This document shows, in pieces, positions 43,989-52,294 of a DNA stretch of 64,000 nt (positions are counted from its first letter, which is position 1; the number at the start of each line of letters is the position of its first letter). The position numbers and the translations under genes are program-made. Below the pieces are notes generated by a model. The model was not told the origin of the DNA and made no database searches. It saw only the letters and a program-made list of their open reading frames with translations. The stretch is from JBLIRR01 sp049472395 (GTDB lineage: Bacteria; SZUA-182; DTGQ01; JBLIRR01): assembly GCA_049472395.1 (NCBI GenBank), contig JBLIRR010000034.1, forward strand, positions 7,121 through 71,120, read 5' to 3'.

Positions 43989-44100
43989 GTGTTTTTTATG
44001 TCCCCGAAAGTGGAAGTGCACTCCCACATTGCATCCATATATAAAGTATGATATTTTGAGAAGCTATAGAGAGCAGCCTATTAATTGAAGGAGTAATTAT

Positions 44101-44526
44101 ATGACAGAGCATACCCGTCAGAGTGCAATAAATGACTATATTCAGAAGGATGCCTTTGCCACATATTTGGGCGCTACAGTGGAAATCATTAAGCCGGGGC
44201 ATAGCCGCGTATCACTCAAAGTGAGCGAGTCCATGACCAACTTCCATGGTATGACCCATGGGGGGGTGATTTTTTCTCTCGGTGATATGGCATTTGCCGC
44301 TGCGAGTAATTCCCATGGTCAGATTGCAGTGGCCTTGAATGTCAATATTTGTTATCTTAAGCCCTCCAAGAAGGGAGATCACCTGGTAGCAGAAGCTAAA
44401 GAGCAGCATGCAGGGGGCAGGACCGCACTGTATGACATAACCGTGGTGGATGAGAAAACCGGTGACCTTATCGCGAAAAGCCAGAATCTCGTGTACCGAA
44501 AACGCGAATGGTTTGTTGAAGAGTAA
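44101..44526 (+). CDS. PaaI-type acyl-CoA thioesterase (hotdog fold)
   Basis: 141 aa, typical family length. Motifs: MTNFHGMTHGGVIFSLGDMAF (here split as NFHGMTHGG and FSLGDMAF), where the Asp/Glu after GG lies on the hotdog helix, then INICYLKP-like VNICYLKPSKKGD and GGRTALYDITV. It hydrolyses acyl-CoA thioesters, often aromatic ones. AAGGAG 8 nt upstream. A strong terminator follows immediately, so it ends a transcript. Confidence 0.9.
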   Translation: MTEHTRQSAINDYIQKDAFATYLGATVEIIKPGHSRVSLKVSESMTNFHGMTHGGVIFSLGDMAFAAASNSHGQIAVALNVNICYLKPSKKGDHLVAEAKEQHAGGRTALYDITVVDEKTGDLIAKSQNLVYRKREWFVEE

Positions 44527-44530
44527 GGGA

Positions 44531-44565
44531 AAAGGGATCAGAAAAATTTTTTCTGATCCCTTTTT
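44531..44565. terminator. Bidirectional intrinsic terminator
   Basis: 16-bp perfect inverted repeat AAAGGGATCAGAAAAA (44531-44546) with its complement at 44548-44563, bordered by A and T runs. It ends the thioesterase transcript on the plus strand. Confidence 0.85.
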
Positions 44566-44722
44566 GAAGGAGGTAAAGAGTTAAGGAAAAAAAGGCCTTC
44601 TTATCTCATAAGAGAGAGGAAAAGGCTCGTCAAATCGTAAAATTTTAAAATTCATCATCTAAAAGCTCCATTATGATACAAGGAAACAACTATAGTATGA
44701 GACGATCAGAATTGATTTTTTT

Positions 44723-45655
44723 TCAGACGATTCGTCGTCCCTTAGCCATGTCGTTTGGTGTGTCGTCAAACAGTTCGATGATATGATACACACATGTTAT
44801 CCGGTCGCCTGGTCCGCTGTGGATAAAGTCGTGAATCGCATTGGTATAGGAAATAAGATCTTTCTCATATCCGGATAATCCTGGGTTTCTCGGGTGCAGA
44901 AGCTGCGGGACCGTCCTGATCTCAAAGGTCGGAAATGCCAGAAATGAGGCTGAGGCAATGGGATTTGCCATCATATTAAGGAAGGTGTGGGTTTGAAAAT
45001 CTTGTGATGTAAAAAGTTCAAGAGATACCTGCTTTGTAAGGTCAAAATGTGATCCATCGTGGTAGAATTCTATCAGAAACTCAACTTTTGCATGCATCTG
45101 CCTGGCGACATCACCACGCGTATCCCGTTCGATGCGAAACTGTTCCTCCTTGATCCTTTGCACCGTATCGGCAAGTTTATCAGCTTCTATTACAAACCCC
45201 ATACCTTTATAGGCGGTATTAAGGGATATGGCTGAATCTCGTGAGGGCCCGCCATAGGTAGCAACACATGCATTGTGGGCACCGGCAAGATCGCGCGGAT
45301 CCATCCCCCCAACCTTGAGCATTCGACCAAGGCGAGCAACACGTGCCCTGAGACTCCACTGTACAAACCTTTCAGGAAGCTTTGCTACTCTAAAATTTTG
45401 CCAGGAGTCGTTCACATAAGCCCTGATAATACCCTGAGAGTGCTGGCTTATGTCCACCCTGTCATGGACGATAAAGCCCTCTTTTTGCCACCATGTGGAC
45501 GGATCGGAAATATTCCCCTGCTCACCCTGAGTGCTATGATCGGGCGGGGCGCTCGTTCTCGTGCACCCGGCTGTTATTGCGCCAATGCTAAAGAGCGTTG
45601 TTGACGCATCCCGGAGAAAACGTCTTCGTGTGAACAACATTTTTCGCTTAGACAT
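44723..45655 (-). CDS. Tat-exported lipoprotein of unknown function
   Basis: 310 aa. The leader has a twin-arginine motif (FTRRRFLRDAS), a hydrophobic stretch and a lipobox-like ITAGC, so it is probably folded in the cytoplasm, exported by Tat and lipidated. The mature part is not recognised. It has repeated Arg/Lys-rich helices and several His/Asp/Tyr clusters (HDGSHFDL, YHIIELFDD). Tat use hints at a cofactor or partner. Downstream of the CHAT gene by 96 bp in the same orientation, so it may be the last gene of the sigma factor/CHAT locus. Confidence 0.7.
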   Translation of the reverse strand: MSKRKMLFTRRRFLRDASTTLFSIGAITAGCTRTSAPPDHSTQGEQGNISDPSTWWQKEGFIVHDRVDISQHSQGIIRAYVNDSWQNFRVAKLPERFVQWSLRARVARLGRMLKVGGMDPRDLAGAHNACVATYGGPSRDSAISLNTAYKGMGFVIEADKLADTVQRIKEEQFRIERDTRGDVARQMHAKVEFLIEFYHDGSHFDLTKQVSLELFTSQDFQTHTFLNMMANPIASASFLAFPTFEIRTVPQLLHPRNPGLSGYEKDLISYTNAIHDFIHSGPGDRITCVYHIIELFDDTPNDMAKGRRIV

Positions 45656-45751
45656 ATGTATGTGCCCCCCTTCTTATACTTACAAATCGTGGTAACGTAA
45701 GGAATAATAGAAATATTCTCTGGATTTGTCAAGAGAGTCGAATTATGGGTA

Positions 45752-47599
45752 TCAAAAATACTCGGTGATCTTTCGTGCCTGGCTTTCAGCTTGCTCCTCC
45801 AAGGATTTCTCCGAATCGATAAACCATTCATCAATCATCCGGACCTCGCTTGTATGCGTATCAAAAAGGCGCATTCTGCACAGGTCTCCTTCTTTGACCT
45901 TCATCCCTTCCATATAGAGGATATAACGGGCCTCCCGCAGCCGTGCACGCAGCCCCGGATCGGTTGAAGAGCCTGATATTGAGGAAAAAAGAAGATAAAG
46001 TTCCTGAAGGATATCCTCAAATCGTTCTCTTTCCAAAATCTTGATAGAATTGTACTCTAAAAGATTGCGTGTAAGGGCATCAAAAATTTTTTTCTCACTG
46101 GTACTTTCGGGTGATGTAATAAGGAGCAGGGAAATGGGACCGGACGAGTGGGCACGAGAGGCATCCTCCTCTGTGTTTCGCTCATCCCACTCTTTTTTCC
46201 GCTCTATGTATTTTTCATCAAGCCGGTCCAATAAATCAAACATCTTCCCCGTATGCTCACTCCTGTCCCGGGATTCGCCATGCCTGTCAATGCTTTGCAT
46301 ATGCAAAGGCTGGTTTCTTTTATAAAGAAAAGGCCCAATAATACCGAGTGCAATAGCGAATAAGAGGAGCAGGGGGTAGAGATAAAATTTGATATTAAAG
46401 GGTTTTGTGCTTCTCGTGTCACCCTGTTTGGGTGCACGGGTGAGTATGGCCTGTTGTTCCTGAACAGTGTCGGGTTTTTTCGGTTCATTGAGCATGGCCG
46501 ATTCATTGCGAATATAACTAAATGTGGGATCTCCATAGAGGATATACGAGATCCAGAAGATGCTTTTCTGACCGGACTGAGGACCATACGCCATTCTGCT
46601 TTTTCTTAATGCCTCCCCAACCGGCTCACCACTATACAATGATTCATAAAATGTTGTGCAAAAACCACTATGATCTGATTGATCAACAATCTCCCACAAT
46701 GTCCCGATATAATGTCTCACTCCTGCCAGTAAGAATGCATTTACCAAATCAAATGCTTCGGAGGCTTGTTTTTCAGCGCAATCCCATGTTTCAATGTATC
46801 CTGTTTTACACCCGTTTGCAAAAATGAGGCATGGAAAGGCACATTCCCCGCCCGCCATATCATGAATATCTTTTGGGGTAAAATAGGCATCTGAGAGCAC
46901 CCACCCGCACCTTCCCTTATCCTGCGGATCATAATCCGCGTGTCCGCAATAGTGAACAATATCATACTCTTTTAAATGTGATTGAACATACCGGCGTGTC
47001 ACTTTAAAAGTCTTTGTCTCCACTGAAATGATCCTGTTTTCTTCAGAGAAGCGCCTGCGCAATACCTCCCCTTCCCGGTAAGAGCTTTCAAGATTACCTT
47101 TGGGATCTGAGAGCACTAACATGCGCAAGGGATCAGACAGACGGCGATGTGGTTGAGGGGGGATATACTGCCTCATTTTCACTATTCTGCCTGCATTAAA
47201 TCGCAGGCACAAAAAGTTTTGACCATCGTGTATCATCTCCCAGGGGATATGCACTAAATGATCATCAAGATGAAATATAATATAGCGGGCTTCGGTAAAC
47301 TTGAGCGCTGTTTTAATCTCTGGGGGAAAAAGAACATTATATAATTGATGGCCAATCCGCTCGAGTTGTTTCAGGTCCTCATCTGTCAAGGATGTGCTTT
47401 GATTCATATCGTCAAGGGTGTGCACAATCTCCCGGCATACTGTCTCAGTCTCCTTCCTCGCAAAGGTGCGGGTAATATAATGGCGGGCCGTGGGCTCTTG
47501 GCCTTTCGGGTATTCACATGCGGAAAAGCTCAAGTGTGCCGCATCTTGTAGAATAATCTCAAGATCGAATATTACCTTGTCATTATACTCTGATACCAT
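45752..47599 (-). CDS. CHAT-domain protease with membrane helix and CsgG/FlgO-like domain
   Basis: 615 aa. CHAT (caspase-like) domain at about 115-385 with catalytic His220 in HYCGHADYD and Cys264 in FANGCKTG, and the end signature GTLWEI...YGDPTF. One membrane helix (about 400-422) follows. The C-terminal domain (about 490-610; ISLLLITSPES, IKILERERFEDILQEL, ARYILYMEGMKVK) resembles the FlgO/CsgG-type lipoprotein fold, so the protease side and this side lie on opposite faces of the membrane. It starts 28 nt inside the end of the VIT/vWA gene, implying coupling. Substrate unknown; the VIT/vWA and Tat proteins are candidate partners. Confidence 0.85.
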   Translation of the reverse strand: MVSEYNDKVIFDLEIILQDAAHLSFSACEYPKGQEPTARHYITRTFARKETETVCREIVHTLDDMNQSTSLTDEDLKQLERIGHQLYNVLFPPEIKTALKFTEARYIIFHLDDHLVHIPWEMIHDGQNFLCLRFNAGRIVKMRQYIPPQPHRRLSDPLRMLVLSDPKGNLESSYREGEVLRRRFSEENRIISVETKTFKVTRRYVQSHLKEYDIVHYCGHADYDPQDKGRCGWVLSDAYFTPKDIHDMAGGECAFPCLIFANGCKTGYIETWDCAEKQASEAFDLVNAFLLAGVRHYIGTLWEIVDQSDHSGFCTTFYESLYSGEPVGEALRKSRMAYGPQSGQKSIFWISYILYGDPTFSYIRNESAMLNEPKKPDTVQEQQAILTRAPKQGDTRSTKPFNIKFYLYPLLLLFAIALGIIGPFLYKRNQPLHMQSIDRHGESRDRSEHTGKMFDLLDRLDEKYIERKKEWDERNTEEDASRAHSSGPISLLLITSPESTSEKKIFDALTRNLLEYNSIKILERERFEDILQELYLLFSSISGSSTDPGLRARLREARYILYMEGMKVKEGDLCRMRLFDTHTSEVRMIDEWFIDSEKSLEEQAESQARKITEYF

Positions 47600-50298
47600 G
47601 GAAATTCTCGCATTATAGTAATATAAAAGGGATTATTATTAAGAAATAAAGAGGGTGAGGCAGGCTCATTATAACCGAATTCATAGACAAATGGATCATT
47701 CGTGACCCTCAGGGTTTTCCCATCAGGCAAACATACAATAAGATTATTCCCCACAGATAAATAGTAGAGTATCCGGTAGGACACCTCCTCCTTATAGGCG
47801 CGATATCGCTTACTCCCATGGCGCAATTGAATGGTAACAGGTCCCCCTTGATACTCGCTATCAATCCATAGAGTAGCCTTGAGGATAAAGACCTTGTCCT
47901 CGACGATCTTTATGCGGGCTGCCCCGCTTTTATCAATATAATCCACGGTTTCTATGCTATATTTATCCAGATTGGAGACGGTTGATGCCACATATAAGTC
48001 AGATACAACCAGGCTCGCAGCTACTGCATCGGGTCCGGTCTCGGCGCTCATTGAAAGCAACTCATAGGGAGCGCCCTTGTGTGACGCCTGGGGTGGCGAT
48101 ACACCGAGAGAAACATGAGGATGTGCGACCTGTGGCAATAAACTCCCATATATATATTGTTGAATAAACTGCCCGAAATAAGGCGCACTCCACAGCAGAG
48201 AATCATACGGTGCAGTCGAGGCTTCTTCTTGATCCTGCAAATTATTTCCAATTGCATAGGGTTGGACCTGCATGGTAAAAAAGGGCAATGTCCAATTATA
48301 GGAGGATGGATTGAGGGGCCCGGTGCCTGTGACATACTCATAGACGACCTGGTATTGAAGTTGTTGGCGGAACTTGTCATAGGTTGCTGTTATTGAAAAC
48401 TGGGGCCCGGATTCTTCTTCCTCCGGTCCTGCAGCCATTGTCACCGTATACCCCCCCTCAGGAGTGGCTTTTGAAGTATACATCCACCAATTGGTGAGAG
48501 ACGTAAGCTCCTTGTCGGAATATCCATTTTGACTTCGTCCTGCGGGGCTGTCCCCTGTGATCAAATAATAGGTAAGGGGAGTGAGTATCACGTAGTGTTT
48601 CGATAAGGCAACAATCTCTTCTTTTAATAGATGCGTATCCACCTCTTTATCAATCCCGAGTCTCAGCCTGTTTAATAAAGACCCGATTTTACGTGCTGCC
48701 CAAAGACGCGTGCAAAAGTCATTCTCCGGCTCTTCACGGGGGAAAAAGAGGGGGAAGGTAAATGACCTTTCTTCTGTGTTCACACGCCCGATCAAAGTGA
48801 TGAGTGCCTCAGTATCCTCATCTGCCGTGTATCTTCCCATAATGATAAGTTGTGTTCCTTTATAGAGATCAGGAAGCTCAAAAGGATAGGAATCATACAC
48901 GTCGATCCCTTCATATGCCAGAGAAAGATCGGTTAATACAGGATGCGCGATTTTATCATACAGGAGCGCAACACTCTGTCCGATGTCCTGATCAGGCTGA
49001 ACATAACTTGAGGTGCCTTTGTTTTTATGAGCTAATTGATCGAGTAAAATCGTGTTCACGTCATGACCAACGCCGAAAATAAAAAAACGCACCTCCATGA
49101 GATTGTGTGCTCTTACCTGTTGGCTTATCTCATCCCTGTCCCGAATACCGACCTTCGGCTGTCCGTCGGTTAAAAAAAGCATCATCGGAGTGCTCATAGT
49201 ATCGTCAAAAAGAGAAAGGCCAGAAAGCAGCGCCTCGTTGATATTTGTGGAACCGCTCGCCTCGAGGCGGGCTATATATTCCCGGGCCTGCCCGATGGTA
49301 TCCTCTGTTGCACGCAATAGATTCTTATAAATACCACTCTCATAGGTATACACCATGACCTCAGAATCAAATCTGACGATATTAAACCTATCGCCTTCCC
49401 TCAGCTTTGAAAGACAATACATGAGGGCGGCCTTTGCCTGTTCCATTTTAGCGCCCTTCATGCTCAGTGAGGTATCGAGCACAAAGACAATGTCTTTGGG
49501 AATAATCTTCTCATAGGTGCTATTGAGAGAAGGATTTATCATTAATACATAAAAGCCATCTTCCCCCTCCCCTTTGTGAGTCAGAATATTCATCCCCAGC
49601 TCTTGTGAGGAGAGGTCATACACAAGAACAAAATCCTCCTGCGGCACTAATTCCTCTTCAGTGTATTCAACATGCACTGCTGCCCCTTCGTCCCGCCTTA
49701 GTGTCTTGATTTCATGTGTAGGAGAGTAAAGAAAACCAATGGGCGCTGCGGCTTCAATCTCTATATTCATATGAAACAGGCCGATAGGGCGGGCTGAGAA
49801 TTTCCCCGTACTCAAAGGGTACCTCCATCGATACAATCCCGCATCATACTTCACTATCTCCTCATAGTTGAATATCACCTGTGTCTCACTCTGGGCCGGA
49901 ACCGGAGAAAGACGCATACGGAACAGTCCCTTATCTACATATTCAAGGAGCCTGGGATCATCGCCCCCCCGAACCAATGATTCATATAATGCGCTCGCTT
50001 CTCTTTTATCCACGATCTCTCCCGCGATACTTTGCCCGTCAACCAGACAAGAAAAATTCGTGATACTTGCTGCTTCAGGAAGCGGAAAGAGAAAGAGTGC
50101 TTCGATATCCTCGGAGCTTTCATTGTGAAAGGTCTGTTCAATCTGGACCGTGGCCACCTGGTCTCCAATAGTGGCCTGTATGGTAAGTGAGGTTATGGAA
50201 AATGGTTTTCTCTCATTGATGAGAAGCTGGGCCCATACTCTCCCTGGAATATATATGAGAGCCGCGGCACATATACCCCAGATTAAAAAGCACTTCAT
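47572..50298 (-). CDS. Exported VIT/vWA-domain protein
   Basis: 908 aa. Signal peptide 1-23 (cleavage at about VWA). VIT domain about 25-150 (TSLTIQATIGDQVATVQIEQ, FHNESSEDIEALFLFPLPE). vWA domain about 265-440 with MIDAS motifs DTSLSM, the conserved Thr and LTDGQP. The C-terminal 300 residues (beta-rich, with SPPQASHKG) are not recognised. It belongs to the inter-alpha-trypsin-inhibitor-like family, acting outside the cytoplasm as a metal-dependent adhesion scaffold. Eleven bp after the zinc-finger anti-sigma-like gene and overlapping the CHAT gene: a tight operon. Confidence 0.9.
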   Translation of the reverse strand: MKCFLIWGICAAALIYIPGRVWAQLLINERKPFSITSLTIQATIGDQVATVQIEQTFHNESSEDIEALFLFPLPEAASITNFSCLVDGQSIAGEIVDKREASALYESLVRGGDDPRLLEYVDKGLFRMRLSPVPAQSETQVIFNYEEIVKYDAGLYRWRYPLSTGKFSARPIGLFHMNIEIEAAAPIGFLYSPTHEIKTLRRDEGAAVHVEYTEEELVPQEDFVLVYDLSSQELGMNILTHKGEGEDGFYVLMINPSLNSTYEKIIPKDIVFVLDTSLSMKGAKMEQAKAALMYCLSKLREGDRFNIVRFDSEVMVYTYESGIYKNLLRATEDTIGQAREYIARLEASGSTNINEALLSGLSLFDDTMSTPMMLFLTDGQPKVGIRDRDEISQQVRAHNLMEVRFFIFGVGHDVNTILLDQLAHKNKGTSSYVQPDQDIGQSVALLYDKIAHPVLTDLSLAYEGIDVYDSYPFELPDLYKGTQLIIMGRYTADEDTEALITLIGRVNTEERSFTFPLFFPREEPENDFCTRLWAARKIGSLLNRLRLGIDKEVDTHLLKEEIVALSKHYVILTPLTYYLITGDSPAGRSQNGYSDKELTSLTNWWMYTSKATPEGGYTVTMAAGPEEEESGPQFSITATYDKFRQQLQYQVVYEYVTGTGPLNPSSYNWTLPFFTMQVQPYAIGNNLQDQEEASTAPYDSLLWSAPYFGQFIQQYIYGSLLPQVAHPHVSLGVSPPQASHKGAPYELLSMSAETGPDAVAASLVVSDLYVASTVSNLDKYSIETVDYIDKSGAARIKIVEDKVFILKATLWIDSEYQGGPVTIQLRHGSKRYRAYKEEVSYRILYYLSVGNNLIVCLPDGKTLRVTNDPFVYEFGYNEPASPSLFLNNNPFYITIMREFPWYQSIMTR

Positions 50299-50309
50299 TT
50301 TTCTGCCCT

Positions 50310-50999
50310 CTAATCTCTAAGATCAATCTGCACAGATCCAATCTCTTTTTTATTGTGGGCAATCTTGATACAATATTCACCTGATTCCAATCCTTTAAAA
50401 CGCGCCTCCCTGTCCCTGATCATCTCTTCTAACACGTGAACCGGCCTGCTGTGGGAATCCATTTTGCATAATGTAAAACAGACATTTGTGAGCGCCGGTT
50501 TCTCGGGTGGGCCTTCAATTCTTACCAGAATGTCAATCTCGGTATTGCTTGATTTTTTTATCTCAGCTTCAATATGGTATCCTTGAATACTCTTATAAAA
50601 GGCCTTCTTTGAATGTGCCGCTACATCCTTTGCGCTTCTTACTGCTAATGCAGGTTGAGGAATCAGGATGCCATTATGGTGCAGGATATCCAACTTTTCC
50701 TGGAAAAAGCGAAGACATATGTGCAATATAATCTCTTTTTTCTTTGTCTTTCTCTCCTTTACGAGGTCAAGAATACGACGCTGCAATTGTTGCGGTACCT
50801 GAAGCCATGCCCCCTCATTAACAATATCGTCCTGACATCGTGTCGCAAAGATGACCTCATCCACACACAAAGCACATTGTGAAAGATGGCCCTCTATATT
50901 AGCTCTCTCCTCATCTGACACCCGATTATAAATATACCGGGAGAGCAATTCCTCATCAAGACAACCTTTTCTCGTTTTTTGATCCTTATCGTTGTTCAT
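50310..50999 (-). CDS. zf-HC2 anti-sigma-like protein
   Basis: 229 aa. N-terminal zinc-binding anti-sigma module: LSRYIYNRVSDEER, then EGHLSQCALC (HxxxCxxC). No membrane segment is visible, so it is a soluble anti-sigma type. The C-terminal part (about 120-229) is beta-rich and looks like a small immunoglobulin-like domain ending GEYCIKIAHNKKEIGSVQID. The sigma factor lies 90 bp upstream in the same direction. Probably binds that sigma factor and releases it on a signal. Confidence 0.8.
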   Translation of the reverse strand: MNNDKDQKTRKGCLDEELLSRYIYNRVSDEERANIEGHLSQCALCVDEVIFATRCQDDIVNEGAWLQVPQQLQRRILDLVKERKTKKKEIILHICLRFFQEKLDILHHNGILIPQPALAVRSAKDVAAHSKKAFYKSIQGYHIEAEIKKSSNTEIDILVRIEGPPEKPALTNVCFTLCKMDSHSRPVHVLEEMIRDREARFKGLESGEYCIKIAHNKKEIGSVQIDLRD

Positions 51000-51089
51000 A
51001 TAAAATCCATCACTTCGATAGTGTATTTATGTATCCTCTCACGCAGAGGGTATAACTCATTCTAATAGACGAACCCCATATGACTTTTT

Positions 51090-51680
51090 TCAACACATCT
51101 CTCCTAAATTCTTCCTTAACTTCTCAATGCCGTTTGTTTTCCAGTTATGGATTGTTGAGGTACTCTGCTTCAAAAGGCCGGCAATCTCAGAGAGAGTATA
51201 TCCTTCGATGATTAATCTTAATACGAGTCTCTCTGATCCTTCTAGTAGAGCTTCAATGCCTCTTTGAAGCTGATTTGAAAGAAGCTCAGTATCGATTGAC
51301 ACCTTGGTATCTGTCACGAGCGACCAGATATTATCGTCCAAATACGACCTTTTTTTCTCCCAGGCAGTTCTTGTAAAGTCAATAACCTGTCTGTTCGACA
51401 TAATCCCGATCCAACTGCAAAAAACCTTTCGATCATTGCTGTGAAAGCCTCTTAATTTTCTGTAATTATCTTCAAGCAGGGAAATGATCACTCGCTGATA
51501 GCAATCCTCTATACTTTCTTGCCGTGCTTCTATCCCCATCTTTTTAAAAGTTCTATTGATACAATAAAATATAAGACGGCCGTATTTCTCAACGAAGAAG
51601 GTCCATGCATCATCATCGCCCTCAATCATATCCTGAATGAGTTCTCGTATATTTTCTTGATTAGCGTAATTTTTACTCAT
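51090..51680 (-). CDS. Sigma-70 family (ECF-like) RNA polymerase sigma factor
   Basis: 196 aa with only regions 2 and 4. Region 2 at about 20-95 (DDAWTFFVEKYGRLIFYCINR, here cut as WTFFVEKYGRLIF; WIGIMSNRQVIDFTR). Region 4 HTH at about 150-190: RLIIEGYTLSEIAGLLKQST, NWKTNGIEKLRKNL. First gene of the minus-strand operon with the zf-HC2, VIT/vWA and CHAT genes. Faces the FHA gene across 211 bp, which may carry a promoter it controls. Confidence 0.85.
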   Translation of the reverse strand: MSKNYANQENIRELIQDMIEGDDDAWTFFVEKYGRLIFYCINRTFKKMGIEARQESIEDCYQRVIISLLEDNYRKLRGFHSNDRKVFCSWIGIMSNRQVIDFTRTAWEKKRSYLDDNIWSLVTDTKVSIDTELLSNQLQRGIEALLEGSERLVLRLIIEGYTLSEIAGLLKQSTSTIHNWKTNGIEKLRKNLGEMC

Positions 51681-51840
51681 TGTTCAAAGGGGGTCACTCT
51701 CTACTATTACTATCTTAATATAATTACTAAAATATTACAAATAGAACAGCAATCCTGTAATCATTTCCATTCTGACATTTGGATTGTAAAATGAGCATTG
51801 CGGAGCTGCGAAGTGAATAGGGGAATTTGCCGATCACTAA

Positions 51841-51867
51841 TATAGTACTTACTATTTTCATACTATA
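51841..51867. promoter_or_regulatory. TATAGTA/TACTATA inverted repeat in the divergent promoter region
   Basis: Perfect 7-bp inverted repeat TATAGTA (51841-51847) and TACTATA (51861-51867) with a 13-bp spacer, 24 bp before the FHA start. It could be an operator or overlapping -10 boxes. The region is AT-rich, so chance is possible. Confidence 0.3.
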
Positions 51868-51891
51868 ACCTCTTCTAAGGGAGGATTACTT

Positions 51892-52272
51892 ATGAGTGAA
51901 TTAATTCAATTGCTCGATGGCGTGGCAATAAAAAGATTTGCAATAGACAAGCCAATGGTTCGAATAGGCCGTAATCCGAATAGTGATATCTATATTGAGG
52001 ATAAAGTGGTCAGCAAAGAACATGCAGTTATTGAGACTGAGGAAGACCCGGATCAGGGGGGGGGTCAATCGTGCTATATCAGGGATCTGGGGAGCATAAA
52101 CAGCACCTATGTGAACGGTAAGAAAATCACGCGCCAGAAATTAAAGAATAATGACTTTGTGCGTATCGGCATTAATACATTCAAATTTATCGAAGGAAAT
52201 GACAATCAAAGCGATCAAACGTTAAAAATGCATAAAACCTGGCTTCCAAAGGTGTTCTATACAAAAGAATGA
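51892..52272 (+). CDS. FHA domain phosphopeptide-binding protein
   Basis: 126 aa, a single FHA domain (about 15-105): RIGRNPNSDIYIEDKVVSK, EHAVIE, RDLGSINSTYVNGKKI, VRIG. The conserved Arg, Ser, and Asn-Ser-Thr phospho-Thr-binding residues are present. A G9 run at 52056-52064 encodes the loop DQGGGQ inside the domain; slippage there would frameshift the protein. AAGGGAGGAT precedes the ATG. Immediately upstream of the CHASE2 gene (22 bp) and divergent from the sigma factor operon. Confidence 0.92.
   Translation: MSELIQLLDGVAIKRFAIDKPMVRIGRNPNSDIYIEDKVVSKEHAVIETEEDPDQGGGQSCYIRDLGSINSTYVNGKKITRQKLKNNDFVRIGINTFKFIEGNDNQSDQTLKMHKTWLPKVFYTKE
52056..52064 (+). repeat. G9 homopolymer inside the FHA gene
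   Basis: Nine consecutive G residues in a loop-coding part of the FHA gene. Glycine could be coded without such a run. A typical slipped-strand contingency tract. Confidence 0.7.
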
Positions 52273-52294
52273 TATCATTATTCTTTAATTTACC

